Positions 34,511 to 44,133 of a stretch of 64,000 bases of DNA are shown piece by piece. Source of the stretch: Ruminococcus gauvreauii (lineage in GTDB: Bacteria > Bacillota > Clostridia > Lachnospirales > Lachnospiraceae); the NCBI RefSeq assembly GCF_025151995.1, contig NZ_CP102290.1:1736001-1800000 (forward strand). Direction: 5' to 3'. Position numbers and translations under genes: made by a program. Each line of letters starts with the position of its first letter. The stretch's first letter is position 1. The notes below the pieces were generated by a model. The model was not told where the DNA came from. It saw nothing but the letters and a program-made list of their open reading frames with translations, and ran no database searches.

Positions 34511-35166
34511 CCCCTATCCATAATCTTGCAAAACACAACCCCTACCACCGTACTGATCAGTGTTGCGGCAATCGCCGGACCAACGATCGCCGTGGGATTT
34601 ACGCTTCCATACTGACTCCTGTAAGCGATGATGTTTACCGGTATCAGCTGCAGAGAAGAAATATTAATGATCAAAAATGTACACATTTCATTACTGGCTA
34701 TCCCCTTTGACTGTACCGGCCCCGGTATTCTTCCCTTTCTTCTGTCCTCATCAAGATTTGCCAGCTCCTCCATAGCCTTTAATCCGGCAGGCGTGGCAGC
34801 CCACCCCAGTCCCAGGAAATTGGCGATCATATTTGTAGAAATATGATCCCTCGCCGGATGGTCTTTCGGTATCTTCGGAAACAAAAAAGACAGTATCGGA
34901 CCCATTTTCCTGGTCATGCGTTCCAGAATTCCGGCGTCTGTCGCAATCTCCATGATGCCCGACCACAGTCCCATGATTCCCAGCATGGTAATCGCAAGTG
35001 TCACCGCTTCCTTTGCCGATGAGAGCGCTGCTTCAGAAACCTCCGGAAAGCGGCCGGTAGCCGCGCCGTAGGCAATTCCCAGAAGGATCATGGCCGCCCA
35101 TAATACATTCAACATATCATATCTGCCATTTCGTTTTATTTCTACCACTATATGCTTTTCTTTCAA
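34498..35166 (-). CDS. spmA: Spore maturation protein A
   Basis: A 222-residue membrane protein of the nucleoside-recognition (Gate) family. NMIANFLGLGWAATPAGLKA and FLIINISSLQLIPVNIIAYR are diagnostic of SpmA, which with SpmB helps dehydrate the spore core. A TTG start at 35166 with AGGAG 10 bases upstream is used; an ATG at codon 18 (MLNVLWAAM) aligns with the usual start of SpmA but has no ribosome site. No spmB follows: the next sequence is a terminator and the HipA remnant. Confidence 0.88.
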   Translation of the reverse strand: MKEKHIVVEIKRNGRYDMLNVLWAAMILLGIAYGAATGRFPEVSEAALSSAKEAVTLAITMLGIMGLWSGIMEIATDAGILERMTRKMGPILSFLFPKIPKDHPARDHISTNMIANFLGLGWAATPAGLKAMEELANLDEDRRKGRIPGPVQSKGIASNEMCTFLIINISSLQLIPVNIIAYRSQYGSVNPTAIVGPAIAATLISTVVGVVFCKIMDRGRRT

Positions 35167-35238
35167 AAATCAGTATCTCCTGAAGCTTTTCCACATATAA
35201 TGAAACAATTTAACGGATAGAAAACGAAAGGAAGGGCC

Positions 35239-37908
35239 ATGTCTTATCAGAATCATTTGCAGGAAATCCGCCGAAAATATCAGACTGATCCAGAAAGCGG
35301 GCTCACAGAAGAAGAAGCCGGGCGGCGGAAACGGGAGCAGGGAGAAAATGTACTTTACCATCCCAAGCCTCCTTCGGCCGCAGCCAGATTCGCCGCACAG
35401 CTGAACGATCCACTGATTTTTATCCTGTTTGCAGCGGCAATCATTTCCGTTATGCTGGCTGAGTACGGCGACACGCTTATCATACTGGCAGTTATCCTGC
35501 TAAACGGACTGGTAGGCATGATACAGGAAGGCAAGGCGCAGAAGTCTCTGGAAGCCCTGAAAAAGCTGACCAGCCCGGAAGCCACCGTGAAGCGCGACGG
35601 CATATACAGGAAAATACCGGCTGCCAGCCTTGTCGTCGGAGATATCGTCAGCCTGGAAGCAGGCTGTCAGGTTCCGGCTGATATTGAACTGATCTCCTCC
35701 TCGAGCATTAAGCTTGAGGAATCAGCACTGACCGGAGAGTCCGTGCCGGTGGAAAAAGAAGTCCCCGATACGGTTTATATGTCAACAAGCGTGGTCTATG
35801 GCCGTGGTGAGGGTGTCACGGCAGCCACCGGAATGCAGACCAAAATCGGCAGCATCGCAAAAATGATCGCAGAACCGGCCAGAGAAATGACCCCGCTTCA
35901 GAAGCGTCTGGAGAGCCTTGGGAAGGCCTTAAGCATCTGCGCTGTCATCCTGTGTATCTCTCTTTTTGTCATTGCGATTCTCCAGAAAAGGGATATACTT
36001 GAAATGCTGATCACCGCCATCTCACTGGCGGTCGCCGCCGTCCCGGAAGGCCTGCCTGCAGTTGTCACCATCGTGCTTGCCCTGAGTGTTTCCAGAATGG
36101 TCAAAATAAACACTATTATCCGCCGGCTTCCGGCTGTGGAAACACTTGGATCCGTGGGCGTCGTGTGTTCTGACAAGACAGGAACCCTGACACAGAACCA
36201 GATGACTGTGGTACAATGCTATACCCGCGGCACCGCGTACGTGCCGGAGAGCATGGATCCTGACCGGCATCATGCTTTTTTTGAGGGCTTTGTGCTGTGT
36301 AACGATGCCATGTACTCCAACGGCAGACCCATCGGCGATCCCACGGAAACGGCACTGCTGGATCTTGGCATGAAGGCGGGTCTCAGAAAAGAAGACCTGG
36401 AAGAGCAAAGGCGCCGGATCGATGAAATTCCATTTGATTCCACCCGCCGCATGATGACCACGGTGCATTGGAAGGGCAGCCGGAAAATTTCATATACAAA
36501 GGGTTCCTGCGAAGAACTGCTGGCACACTGTGACCGCATTCTGACCTCCACCGGCACAGAACCCATACAGGCACACGACAGAGATGCCATTCGTGCAGCA
36601 CTCCAGGCAATGAGCAGGGATGCACTCCGCGTCCTGGCTCTCGCAATGTCAGAGGATGTATCCTCTCCGCGAGAGGAAAATCTGACGTTCGTAGGCCTGG
36701 TTGGTATGTCGGATCCGCCGAGACCAGAGGTCCCCGAGGCCGTCAGGCGTTTTCGGGAAGCAGGAGTCCGGACGGTGATGATAACAGGCGATCATGCGGA
36801 CACCGCCTTTTCCATCGCAAAACAGCTTTCGATCGCAGACTCCAGGACAGAATGCATCACCGGTCAGGAACTTGAGAATCTGACAGATCCGGAACTTGCC
36901 CAAAATATTGAAAACTACCGCGTATTTGCCAGAGTATCACCGATACACAAAGTGCGTATCGTCAAAGCCCTGCGCAGCAAAGGCTGCATCACTGCCATGA
37001 CAGGAGACGGCGTCAATGACGCACCTGCACTCCGGGCGGCAGATATCGGCATTGCCATGGGCAAAAACGGAACGGATGTCGCCAAAAATGCGGCCGATAT
37101 TATTCTTACCGACGATAACTTTGCCACAATAGAACGGGCAATCGAGGAAGGGCGGGGAATCTACGAAAATATCAAAAAATCCGTTCTTTTCCTTTTGTCC
37201 TCCAACTTTGGTGAGATCATCACCATGTTTCTCGCCGTGATCGCCGGACTCGCTTCACCGCTGAAAGCCAGCCATATTCTGTGGGTCAACCTGATTACCG
37301 ACTCACTGCCGGCTCTTGCACTCGGCGTAGATGAAAACGACCGCAGGATTCTGATGGAAAAACCTCCGCGGAGTGCCAGGGAGAGTCTTTTTGCCGGCGG
37401 GGGACTTTTTTGTACGCTGTTCTACGGCTGCCTGATCGCCGCCGTCAGTTTAACGGCGTATTTCAGCGTTCCCTTGAGCTGTCTGAGCCAAAATAATACC
37501 CCCGTCACACTTGAAAGCCTGCGGATTATACTGGGTGATCCGCAGATACTGATGCGGGCTCAGACTTACGCCTTTACGGTGCTCGGAATCTCAGAACTGT
37601 TTCATGCCATCGGCATGCGCAGTGTGGAAAAATCTCTTTTCCGAATGAATCCCTTTTCCAACCCGCTGATGATACTCGCCCTGGTCCTCGGCATATCCCT
37701 GCAGGTGGCGGTAACGGAGATTCCAGTTCTGACTGCCATGTTCGAAACCGTACAGTTAAGCCTGGGCGAGTGGATCGGCCTGATCTTTCTCTCCGCCATG
37801 CCAATGTTAGCACACGAATTTTTACTGTTTGATCCGGGAACACTATTACAAAAACTTCATAAACGCCAGCGCCATAAGCAGAAATCCACTGATCCAGGAA
37901 AGGTTTAA
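35239..37908 (+). CDS. P-type cation-transporting ATPase (PacL/SERCA-like, probably calcium)
   Basis: An 889-residue P2-type ATPase. It has an N-terminal cation ATPase domain (SGLTEEEAGRRKREQGENVL), TM1-2, an actuator domain with TGES at 165-168, PEGLPA (269-274) in TM4, the phosphorylation site DKTGTLT with Asp312, the nucleotide-binding domain KGSCEELL, the hinge TGDGVNDAPALRAADIGIAM, and a C-terminal block of six helices. PEGLPA and NLITDSLPALALG fit a Ca2+ or Mn2+ exporter. GGAAGGG precedes the ATG. Its 3' end overlaps the converging ytaF gene by 63 bases. Confidence 0.93.
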   Translation: MSYQNHLQEIRRKYQTDPESGLTEEEAGRRKREQGENVLYHPKPPSAAARFAAQLNDPLIFILFAAAIISVMLAEYGDTLIILAVILLNGLVGMIQEGKAQKSLEALKKLTSPEATVKRDGIYRKIPAASLVVGDIVSLEAGCQVPADIELISSSSIKLEESALTGESVPVEKEVPDTVYMSTSVVYGRGEGVTAATGMQTKIGSIAKMIAEPAREMTPLQKRLESLGKALSICAVILCISLFVIAILQKRDILEMLITAISLAVAAVPEGLPAVVTIVLALSVSRMVKINTIIRRLPAVETLGSVGVVCSDKTGTLTQNQMTVVQCYTRGTAYVPESMDPDRHHAFFEGFVLCNDAMYSNGRPIGDPTETALLDLGMKAGLRKEDLEEQRRRIDEIPFDSTRRMMTTVHWKGSRKISYTKGSCEELLAHCDRILTSTGTEPIQAHDRDAIRAALQAMSRDALRVLALAMSEDVSSPREENLTFVGLVGMSDPPRPEVPEAVRRFREAGVRTVMITGDHADTAFSIAKQLSIADSRTECITGQELENLTDPELAQNIENYRVFARVSPIHKVRIVKALRSKGCITAMTGDGVNDAPALRAADIGIAMGKNGTDVAKNAADIILTDDNFATIERAIEEGRGIYENIKKSVLFLLSSNFGEIITMFLAVIAGLASPLKASHILWVNLITDSLPALALGVDENDRRILMEKPPRSARESLFAGGGLFCTLFYGCLIAAVSLTAYFSVPLSCLSQNNTPVTLESLRIILGDPQILMRAQTYAFTVLGISELFHAIGMRSVEKSLFRMNPFSNPLMILALVLGISLQVAVTEIPVLTAMFETVQLSLGEWIGLIFLSAMPMLAHEFLLFDPGTLLQKLHKRQRHKQKSTDPGKV

Positions 37909-38490
37909 AGACAGTTTTTCCGCCAGGCGGTTTCCCAGCAGACTTCCTCCAAGGATTGCAGCGGCCCCGATTACAAGTGACATCACAGACGTCAGAACTG
38001 GGTTCGTGGTCATGACACCCGCTCCGAACCCCGCCGCGGCACTGTCCAGAGACAATGCCGTCCCCAGTGATACCGCCTCCTTTACCGAGAGAACACCGCT
38101 TTTATCAGCATCCGCTTTATCCGGATCAGCATAAATCTTCAGAATAAAACAAAATTCCAAAAAAGAAAACGAAATCTCGGGGGCATGTTCCCCGTTTTTT
38201 CGAATCAGGGTTTTGATATAACTGTCAAATATCTTTATCATGCCGAGCCCAAATAACACCGCAAAGCAGAAAATCCTCACGAAGCCGGATGGGATCATCG
38301 GAACCAGAAGACTGCCAATCAGCAAAAATATCAGCAGAATACCTGCGGAGATCAGATCCATGACCGCCATGGAAGATATCGGTATTTTCACGCGGTTGGT
38401 TCCATATGCAAAGCTGGCCACAAAGGCATCAACAGAAAGTGCGGTGACAAGAACCAGCGCCTCCAAAAAGCCAGAAAGAAAAAAGTTCAT
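37846..38490 (-). CDS. ytaF: YtaF-like sporulation membrane protein (MntP family)
   Basis: A 214-residue protein with about six helices and the MntP-type duplicated motif: ALSVDAFVASFAYG in the first half and ALSLDSAAAGFGAG in the second. This is the YtaF branch, usually annotated as a sporulation membrane protein, related to Mn2+ exporters. The start at 38490 gives MNFFLSGFLEALVLVTALSV; the frame extends 48 codons further without membrane character or a ribosome site. It converges on and overlaps the cation ATPase gene. Confidence 0.84.
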   Translation of the reverse strand: MNFFLSGFLEALVLVTALSVDAFVASFAYGTNRVKIPISSMAVMDLISAGILLIFLLIGSLLVPMIPSGFVRIFCFAVLFGLGMIKIFDSYIKTLIRKNGEHAPEISFSFLEFCFILKIYADPDKADADKSGVLSVKEAVSLGTALSLDSAAAGFGAGVMTTNPVLTSVMSLVIGAAAILGGSLLGNRLAEKLSLNLSWISGFLLMALAFMKFL

Positions 38491-38721
38491 ATTACACATC
38501 CAAAGTACTATTCTTAATATCATATGATACCGGGGGCAAAAGGTTATGAAAGCAGCCCGAACAAGGGCGGTTTTCGAATCGTTTAGAATTGCCGGAGCAC
38601 ATCGTGCGGAGCAATCCCCGGATATTATAATCACGAAAAAGTACCGGATGCGTATAACCGGCGGTCCAAATGACCATCCTATCTGAATAAGGAATTTATG
38701 CAGACTCAGGAGGGAACACCA

Positions 38722-39447
38722 TTGATACAGCTGGAAAATATATATAAGAATTTTGGCAAAGCCCAGATACTAAAGGGCATCAACCTTCACATCAAAGAAG
38801 GGGAAAAACTGGTCATCATCGGTCCTTCCGGTTCAGGTAAAAGCACTTTAATCCGCTGTATGAACTGTCTGGAAGAGCCGACATCCGGCCGCATTCTGAT
38901 CGACGGAGAAGTTCTGACCAAAAAGAACCGGACTGCCGTCAACCGGGAACACTCCTCCATGGTTTTCCAGCAGTTTAACCTGTATCCGCATCTGACCGTC
39001 TTAGAAAACCTGATATTAGCCCCCATGAAATTAAAACACCGCAAAAAGAAAGAAGCCGTGGAATCTGCCATGCATTACCTGGACAAGGTTGGTCTCGCCG
39101 AAAAAGCCGGGGCCTATCCGCCCAGCCTGTCCGGAGGTCAGCAGCAGAGGATCGCGATCGCACGCGCACTTGCCACCCAGAATAAAATCATCTTATTTGA
39201 TGAACCCACTTCTGCATTGGATCCCGAGATGGTTCAGGAAGTTCTGGATGTCATGGTGAATCTGTCGAAGGAAAATAATTTTACAATGGTCATTGTCACC
39301 CATGAGATGGGATTTGCACGCCAGGTAGCCGACCGGGTAATTTTTCTTGAGAACGGGATAATTGTCGAGGAGGGTGCTCCCGATCGATTTTTTGACCGTC
39401 CTGAAAACGAACGCACAAGAGAGTTTTTAAGCAAAATTATCAGATGA
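38722..39447 (+). CDS. Polar amino acid ABC transporter ATPase (GlnQ-like)
   Basis: A 241-residue ATPase with Walker A (GPSGSGKST), Q-loop VFQQFNLYPHLTVLEN (GlnQ-type), signature LSGGQQQRIAIARAL, Walker B (IILFDEPTSALDPEM) and H-loop VTHEMGFARQ. A TTG start at 38722 is chosen because GGAGGG lies 7 bases upstream and it gives the usual LIQLENIYKNFG start; an ATG eight codons earlier (38698) with AAGGA is the alternative. It is the first of four genes of an uptake system. Confidence 0.92.
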   Translation: MIQLENIYKNFGKAQILKGINLHIKEGEKLVIIGPSGSGKSTLIRCMNCLEEPTSGRILIDGEVLTKKNRTAVNREHSSMVFQQFNLYPHLTVLENLILAPMKLKHRKKKEAVESAMHYLDKVGLAEKAGAYPPSLSGGQQQRIAIARALATQNKIILFDEPTSALDPEMVQEVLDVMVNLSKENNFTMVIVTHEMGFARQVADRVIFLENGIIVEEGAPDRFFDRPENERTREFLSKIIR

Positions 39448-39457
39448 GGAATTGCAT

Positions 39458-40231
39458 ATGAAAAGACTTAAACTTGCCGCCCTGCTGTGGACAGTGATGT
39501 TACTGGGCATACTGTTCCTGACAGGCTGCAGCATTAAAAAAACCGAAATCCGCCCATCCGTAACGATTGGCTGTAAAAACGATGTCCCCGGATTTGGTCT
39601 TCTGGATACCGCAACGGGAGAAATATCAGGATTCGAGATCGATGTCGCATCCGCTGCAGCCCGCATGATATACGGAGCCGACGTGGACATACGACTGCAG
39701 CCCGTGACGGCAAAGACGAGAGGCCCGCTTCTCGACACCGGCGAACTTGATATGGTTGCAGCCACTTTCACAATCACCGATGCGCGCCGTAAATTCTTTA
39801 ATTTTACGCAGAGCTATTATACAGACCACATTAAACTGATGGTCCAAAAGTCCTCCGGCATCCGCTCTTTTACAGACCTCGACGGCTGCACCATCGGTGT
39901 ATCACAATCGTCCACTTCCCGTGAAGCATTGGAATCAGCCGCGCTCGAACAGGGCATCACGCTGTCATTTGCCGAGTACGGCGGGTATCCAGAAATCAAA
40001 GTCGCGCTTGATTCGGGCCGCGTAGACTGCTTTGCGGTGGATGGTGCAATTCTGAACGGCTATCTGGACGATTCAGCGCTCATTCTTCCCGATGAATTTG
40101 AATCTCAGGAATATGGCATTGCAATCGCCAAGTATAACAGTGACCTGGCAAAAAAGGCAGACGCGGCCATTGCCGAGATGAAACATAACGGCGATATCAA
40201 AAAACTGATGGAGAAATGGGGGATCACTTAA
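39458..40231 (+). CDS. Amino acid ABC transporter substrate-binding lipoprotein (family 3)
   Basis: A 257-residue binding protein with a lipoprotein signal peptide ending in FLTGCS (Cys near 24) and the family 3 fold: VTIGCKNDVPGFGLLD, GFEIDVASAAARMIYG, MVAATFTITDARR, and GVSQSSTSREAL. The pattern with TxxR fits glutamine, glutamate or other polar amino acids. GAGG lies 8 bases before the ATG. The stop overlaps the next start (TAATG). Confidence 0.9.
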   Translation: MKRLKLAALLWTVMLLGILFLTGCSIKKTEIRPSVTIGCKNDVPGFGLLDTATGEISGFEIDVASAAARMIYGADVDIRLQPVTAKTRGPLLDTGELDMVAATFTITDARRKFFNFTQSYYTDHIKLMVQKSSGIRSFTDLDGCTIGVSQSSTSREALESAALEQGITLSFAEYGGYPEIKVALDSGRVDCFAVDGAILNGYLDDSALILPDEFESQEYGIAIAKYNSDLAKKADAAIAEMKHNGDIKKLMEKWGIT

Positions 40232-40902
40232 TGCGCGGTATATTTGCTGCAGAAAAATGGCAGATGCTGGTTGACCATCTGGGAAAATTCGCTGAAGGGT
40301 TTGGCATGACTCTTTTTATTGTTCTTTTCGGACTGCTCCTGTCGCTGACACTCGGTATCCTGTTTGGAATTCTCTCAGTGAGCCGTCTGAAAATTCTGCG
40401 CGCTTTGGCCCGCGTTTATGTGGAATTCTTTCAGAACACTCCGCTGCTCGTACAGATATTTTTTCTGTACAACGCACTTCCATACCTTGGCACCGTCATG
40501 CCGGTCACATTGATCGGAATCCTGGGGCTTGGATTTTATCACGGCGCCTACATGGCGGAAGTCGTCCGGACCGGAATCACAGCCGTGCCCGCCGGGCAAT
40601 CAGAGGCTGCCATCTCTCAGGGGTTCGGCCACCTGGAAATGATGCTGTTCATCATTCTTCCTCAGGCGCTTAAAGTAATGCTGCCTCCTCTGGCAAATGT
40701 CTCATCCAACCTGATCAAAAACACTTCGATCCTGGCTGTGATCGCAGGAGGTGATCTGATGTACCAGGCTGATTCGTTCGCCGCGTCCACACTCTGCTAT
40801 GGCCCCGCATATGTAACCGCGGGGATACTGTATTTCATCATCTGTTTTCCGCTCACCCGTCTGTCCATCCGTATGGAACAGCGATTTAAGGAGGTGCGTT
40901 AA
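40231..40902 (+). CDS. Amino acid ABC transporter permease 1
   Basis: A 223-residue HisM-type permease with about five helices, the region RVYVEFFQNTPLLVQIFFLY, and the coupling loop RTGITAVPAGQSEAAISQGF. The ATG at 40231 overlaps the stop of the binding-protein gene by one base. The longer frame from 40216 would start inside that gene and was not used. Confidence 0.91.
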   Translation: MRGIFAAEKWQMLVDHLGKFAEGFGMTLFIVLFGLLLSLTLGILFGILSVSRLKILRALARVYVEFFQNTPLLVQIFFLYNALPYLGTVMPVTLIGILGLGFYHGAYMAEVVRTGITAVPAGQSEAAISQGFGHLEMMLFIILPQALKVMLPPLANVSSNLIKNTSILAVIAGGDLMYQADSFAASTLCYGPAYVTAGILYFIICFPLTRLSIRMEQRFKEVR

Positions 40903-41601
40903 ATGTCTGCACTGATACATGTCATGGAATCTGTCTTTACACGGGGAAATGTTCTGTACCTGCTGCAGGGGCTTTTCACCACGCTGTTTGTCGCCGTCAT
41001 CTCCATATGTCTCAGCATAATTTTCGGAACAGTATTCGCTCTGCTCCGAACCTACGGAAACCGCATGTTTCGCGCGGTGTCGTCTATCTACATTGAGATC
41101 TTCCGGAATACCCCTCATCTGCTCTGGGTGTTTGCGATCCGGTTTCTGATACGTATTCCGGAGCCGTTTGACGCTCCTGTATATTCCGGAATTCTGTCAT
41201 TTACACTGTTTACAACAGCAGGCATGGCGGAGATCATCCGCGGCGGTCTGAATTCTATCCCCTCCGGTCAATTCGAGGGGGCTTATTCCCAGGGATTTAA
41301 TTTCCCCCAGACCCTCAGGCTGATCATCCTCCCACAGTGCTACCGCTCCATTATCCCTGCTATGCTGTCCCAGGTGATCACCGTCATCAAGGACACCTCT
41401 TTTCTGGCACAGGTGGCTATCCAGGAGTTTTTCAACAACAGCAAATGGATCATGTCAGCTCAGGCAGACAGTTCTGTCGACCAGACACTGCGAGTCTTTG
41501 TCATCTTTGGATTCGTCGCGCTGGTATACTTCATCATCAATTTTGTCCTCTCATACATTGTGCGCAGCCAGAAAAAGAACCGTCTGGAAATCCGGTACTG
41601 A
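40903..41601 (+). CDS. Amino acid ABC transporter permease 2
   Basis: A 232-residue HisM-type permease paralogous to its neighbour: SIYIEIFRNTPHLLWVFAIR and the coupling loop RGGLNSIPSGQFEGAYSQGF. AAGGAGG overlaps the end of the first permease gene, giving tight coupling. The two permeases should form the heterodimeric channel. The next gene converges from the other strand 20 bases away. Confidence 0.91.
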   Translation: MSALIHVMESVFTRGNVLYLLQGLFTTLFVAVISICLSIIFGTVFALLRTYGNRMFRAVSSIYIEIFRNTPHLLWVFAIRFLIRIPEPFDAPVYSGILSFTLFTTAGMAEIIRGGLNSIPSGQFEGAYSQGFNFPQTLRLIILPQCYRSIIPAMLSQVITVIKDTSFLAQVAIQEFFNNSKWIMSAQADSSVDQTLRVFVIFGFVALVYFIINFVLSYIVRSQKKNRLEIRY

Positions 41602-41620
41602 CCCGGCCCCAGACGGTCAT

Positions 41621-42469
41621 TTACTCTTTTTCATTCAAAAGCTGCTGATAAATTTCTCTTTTTCCAACACCGCGGTCTTTTGCCACCTGTTTCATCGCGT
41701 TCTTTTTGTCCATGCCCCGGCTTTCGTAGTACTCCATATGATCCTCAAGGGACATCAAAAGCCAGGTTTCCCTCGTCTCCTCCTCGATCAGAGCTCTGCT
41801 CTTGCCTTCGATCACGAGCACACACTCTCCTCTGACGCCTTCTTCCCTGCAGCGTTTCAGAGCTTCCGGTATCGTTGTCCGAAATGCCGTTTCGTACCGT
41901 TTGGTCAGCTCTCTCACAAGGGTCATCTTTCTGTTTCCCAATATTTCTTCCAGTTCCTCAAGTGTCTTAGCCATACGGTGAGGCGCTTCATACATAACGA
42001 TTGTGCGCGTTTCTTCTTTCAGTTCCTCCAGCACGGTGCGCCGTTCTTTTTTATCCGCCGGTAGAAAAGCCTCAAAAACAAACCTTCTGGTGGAAAGCCC
42101 GGAGAGCGTCAGAGCGGTGATGCATGCCGCAGGTCCCGGCAGGGAAGTCACAGAAATCCCGTTCTCATAACACATGGCAACCAGCTCTTCGCCGGGGTCG
42201 GAGATCGCCGGCGTACCCGCATCGGTAATCAGCGCGATCTGGGAGCCGGACAGCATTTTCTCAATCAGCTGTCTCCCCTTTTCGATCTTATTGTACTCAT
42301 GATAACTCGTCATCGGCGTTTTGATATCAAAATGATTCAAAAGCTTAATACTGTTTCTCGTATCCTCCGCGGCAATCAGGTCCACCTCTTTTAACGTCCG
42401 CAGAACACGCAGCGTCATATCTTCCAGATTACCGATTGGTGTTGCACACAGATAAAGCCTGCCTTCCAT
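41621..42469 (-). CDS. rsmI: 16S rRNA (cytidine-1402 2'-O)-methyltransferase
   Basis: A 282-residue tetrapyrrole-methylase-fold enzyme. LYLCATPIGNLEDMTLRVLR, AEDTRNSIKLLNHF, and ITDAGTPAISDPGEELV are the SAM-binding and active-site blocks of RsmI, which methylates C1402 in the ribosomal P site together with RsmH. The C-terminal RsmI helical domain (YYESRGMDKKNAMKQVAKDR) is present. It is the last gene of a seven-gene minus-strand group. Confidence 0.95.
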   Translation of the reverse strand: MEGRLYLCATPIGNLEDMTLRVLRTLKEVDLIAAEDTRNSIKLLNHFDIKTPMTSYHEYNKIEKGRQLIEKMLSGSQIALITDAGTPAISDPGEELVAMCYENGISVTSLPGPAACITALTLSGLSTRRFVFEAFLPADKKERRTVLEELKEETRTIVMYEAPHRMAKTLEELEEILGNRKMTLVRELTKRYETAFRTTIPEALKRCREEGVRGECVLVIEGKSRALIEEETRETWLLMSLEDHMEYYESRGMDKKNAMKQVAKDRGVGKREIYQQLLNEKE

Positions 42470-42494
42470 ATTTCGATCTCCTCATTATCCATCA

Positions 42495-43232
42495 TCAGAT
42501 CCTGTCATATATACTCAGAATGTCATCCGTATAAACTCCTGGCTCGCGGTACACGATCAGCGGTTTTTCTACGGTGATCCTGGAATTCCCTCCGCGCAGG
42601 GCCTCTATCAGCACCATGTTGGGCTCCTTATCCAAATACGGATGGACCATCTGCATTCGCTTCGGCTCCAGACCATAACGCACCAGCCCGGTCATAATCT
42701 CCGCCAGCCGAAACGGGCGGTGTACCATAAAAAATCTGCCTCTCTCTTTCAGCAGTGCCGATGCCTGGGAGATAATGTCCTCCAGAGAACAGAGTACTTC
42801 ATGACGCGCGATCATTTTGGGAAGATGTTCGTTTTTCAGTCCATGTCCGCCCGTCATATACGGCGGATTCACGGTAACGACATCAAAAGAGGCCTTACCA
42901 AATATGGCAGCGGCCTCTTTTATATCTCCCGTTACGATACGGATATCATCCTCCAGATGGTTGTACGCTGCATTTCGCCTCGCCAGCGACGCGCTTTTTT
43001 CCTGGATTTCCAGCCCTGTGATATGGATATTGTCATGCCTGGCACGCAGCAAAATGGGAACAATCCCATTTCCGCAGCCCATATCAAGCACTTTCTCTCC
43101 GGGTTTTATCCTGGCATACCACGCAAGAAGCACCGCATCAATCCCAAAGCAAAAATCATTGACATCCTGTATCAGCTTATATCCATTCTGAAGATCATCC
43201 AGACGTTCTTCATCTGACATTAGAACTTCCAT
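42495..43232 (-). CDS. trmN6: tRNA1(Val) adenine-37 N6-methyltransferase-like protein
   Basis: A 245-residue SAM methyltransferase: motif I is VLDMGCGNGIVPILL, and motif IV is VNPPYMTGG, typical of base N6-adenine methylation. The N-terminal region LDDLQNGYKLIQDVNDFCFG matches TrmN6/YabB. The start at 43232 is preferred because GGAG lies about 10 bases upstream; an in-frame ATG follows four codons later. It is commonly found next to rsmI. Confidence 0.88.
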   Translation of the reverse strand: MEVLMSDEERLDDLQNGYKLIQDVNDFCFGIDAVLLAWYARIKPGEKVLDMGCGNGIVPILLRARHDNIHITGLEIQEKSASLARRNAAYNHLEDDIRIVTGDIKEAAAIFGKASFDVVTVNPPYMTGGHGLKNEHLPKMIARHEVLCSLEDIISQASALLKERGRFFMVHRPFRLAEIMTGLVRYGLEPKRMQMVHPYLDKEPNMVLIEALRGGNSRITVEKPLIVYREPGVYTDDILSIYDRI

Positions 43233-43248
43233 TTCATACGGTCTCCTT

Positions 43249-44130
43249 TTACTTTTCCAGCTCCGCAAGCGCCTTCAGTTCTTCAGCAGACAGCTTTACC
43301 TTGTCTTTTTTATTCTGTTTCGGCCTGAATTTCAGCTCCTTCACACCGTATTCACGGATCTCTTTTTCTTCTCCGTCATCCACCAACACCTTGACAAGCT
43401 GTCTTAAGACATTTACACTCAGAACTTCGCCCCGAAGCCCCTCCGGCGTGAGCACCTGGTCCCCGTTATTCGGAAGCTTTTTATTCAGATATTCATACGT
43501 CTCCTGCTCGTTCTTCAGGCAGCACATCAGCCTTCCGCAGACACCCGATATTTTCGTGGGATTCAGCGAAAGGTTCTGCTCCTTCGCCATCTTGATCGAC
43601 ACAGGTGCAAATTCCGACAGATACGTATGGCAGCAAAGCGGCCTGCCGCAGATTCCGATTCCGCCCAGAATCTTCGTCTCATCTCTTACACCGATCTGCC
43701 TAAGCTCTATCCTTGTCTTAAATACCGACGCCAGATCCTTTACAAGTTCCCGGAAGTCAATTCTCCCATCCGCGGTAAAATAGAACAGTACTTTATTATT
43801 GTCAAATGTATATTCCGCATCGATCAGTTTCATCTCCAGATCATGCTTTTTAATCTTTTTCTGGCAGATCTCAAAGGCTTCCTTTTCTTTTCTTCGGTTG
43901 TTTTCCTCTTTCTCGCTGTCCTTTGGAGTAGCGATCCGAATCACATCCTTAAGCGGCTGTACAACCTGAGATGAATCCACTTCCTTCGGTCCCAGCACAA
44001 CATGGCCGTACTCCACTCCTCTTGCTGTCTCGACGATTACGTTATCTCCGTTTTTTATATCAAGATTTTTCGGATTAAAGTAATATACCTTGCCAACATT
44101 GCGAAACCGGACTCCGATTATTTTAGTCAT
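43249..44130 (-). CDS. ricT: PSP1-domain protein RicT (YaaT)
   Basis: A 293-residue cytoplasmic protein. The PSP1 C-terminal region holds seven clustered Cys, in CGRPLCCHTYLSEF and CGRLMCCLKNEQ, which in Bacillus RicAFT coordinate an iron-sulfur cluster. In Bacillus the complex controls RNase Y specificity and sporulation. It is placed four bases after holB, the usual location in Firmicutes. The tail KLSAEELKALAELEK is basic and acidic without a recognised domain. Confidence 0.93.
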   Translation of the reverse strand: MTKIIGVRFRNVGKVYYFNPKNLDIKNGDNVIVETARGVEYGHVVLGPKEVDSSQVVQPLKDVIRIATPKDSEKEENNRRKEKEAFEICQKKIKKHDLEMKLIDAEYTFDNNKVLFYFTADGRIDFRELVKDLASVFKTRIELRQIGVRDETKILGGIGICGRPLCCHTYLSEFAPVSIKMAKEQNLSLNPTKISGVCGRLMCCLKNEQETYEYLNKKLPNNGDQVLTPEGLRGEVLSVNVLRQLVKVLVDDGEEKEIREYGVKELKFRPKQNKKDKVKLSAEELKALAELEK

Positions 44131-44133
44131 ATT

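Noticed and set aside
35167..35238. A manganese (yybP-ykoY) riboswitch in front of the cation ATPase.
   Set aside because: Only about 70 bases separate it from spmA, too short for that aptamer, and no characteristic motif was found.
38547..38693. A short plus-strand frame beginning MKAARTRAVFESFRIAGAHR between ytaF and the amino acid transporter.
   Set aside because: About 48 codons with a poor ribosome site and a composition like the reversed upstream extension of ytaF; there is no support for a real protein.
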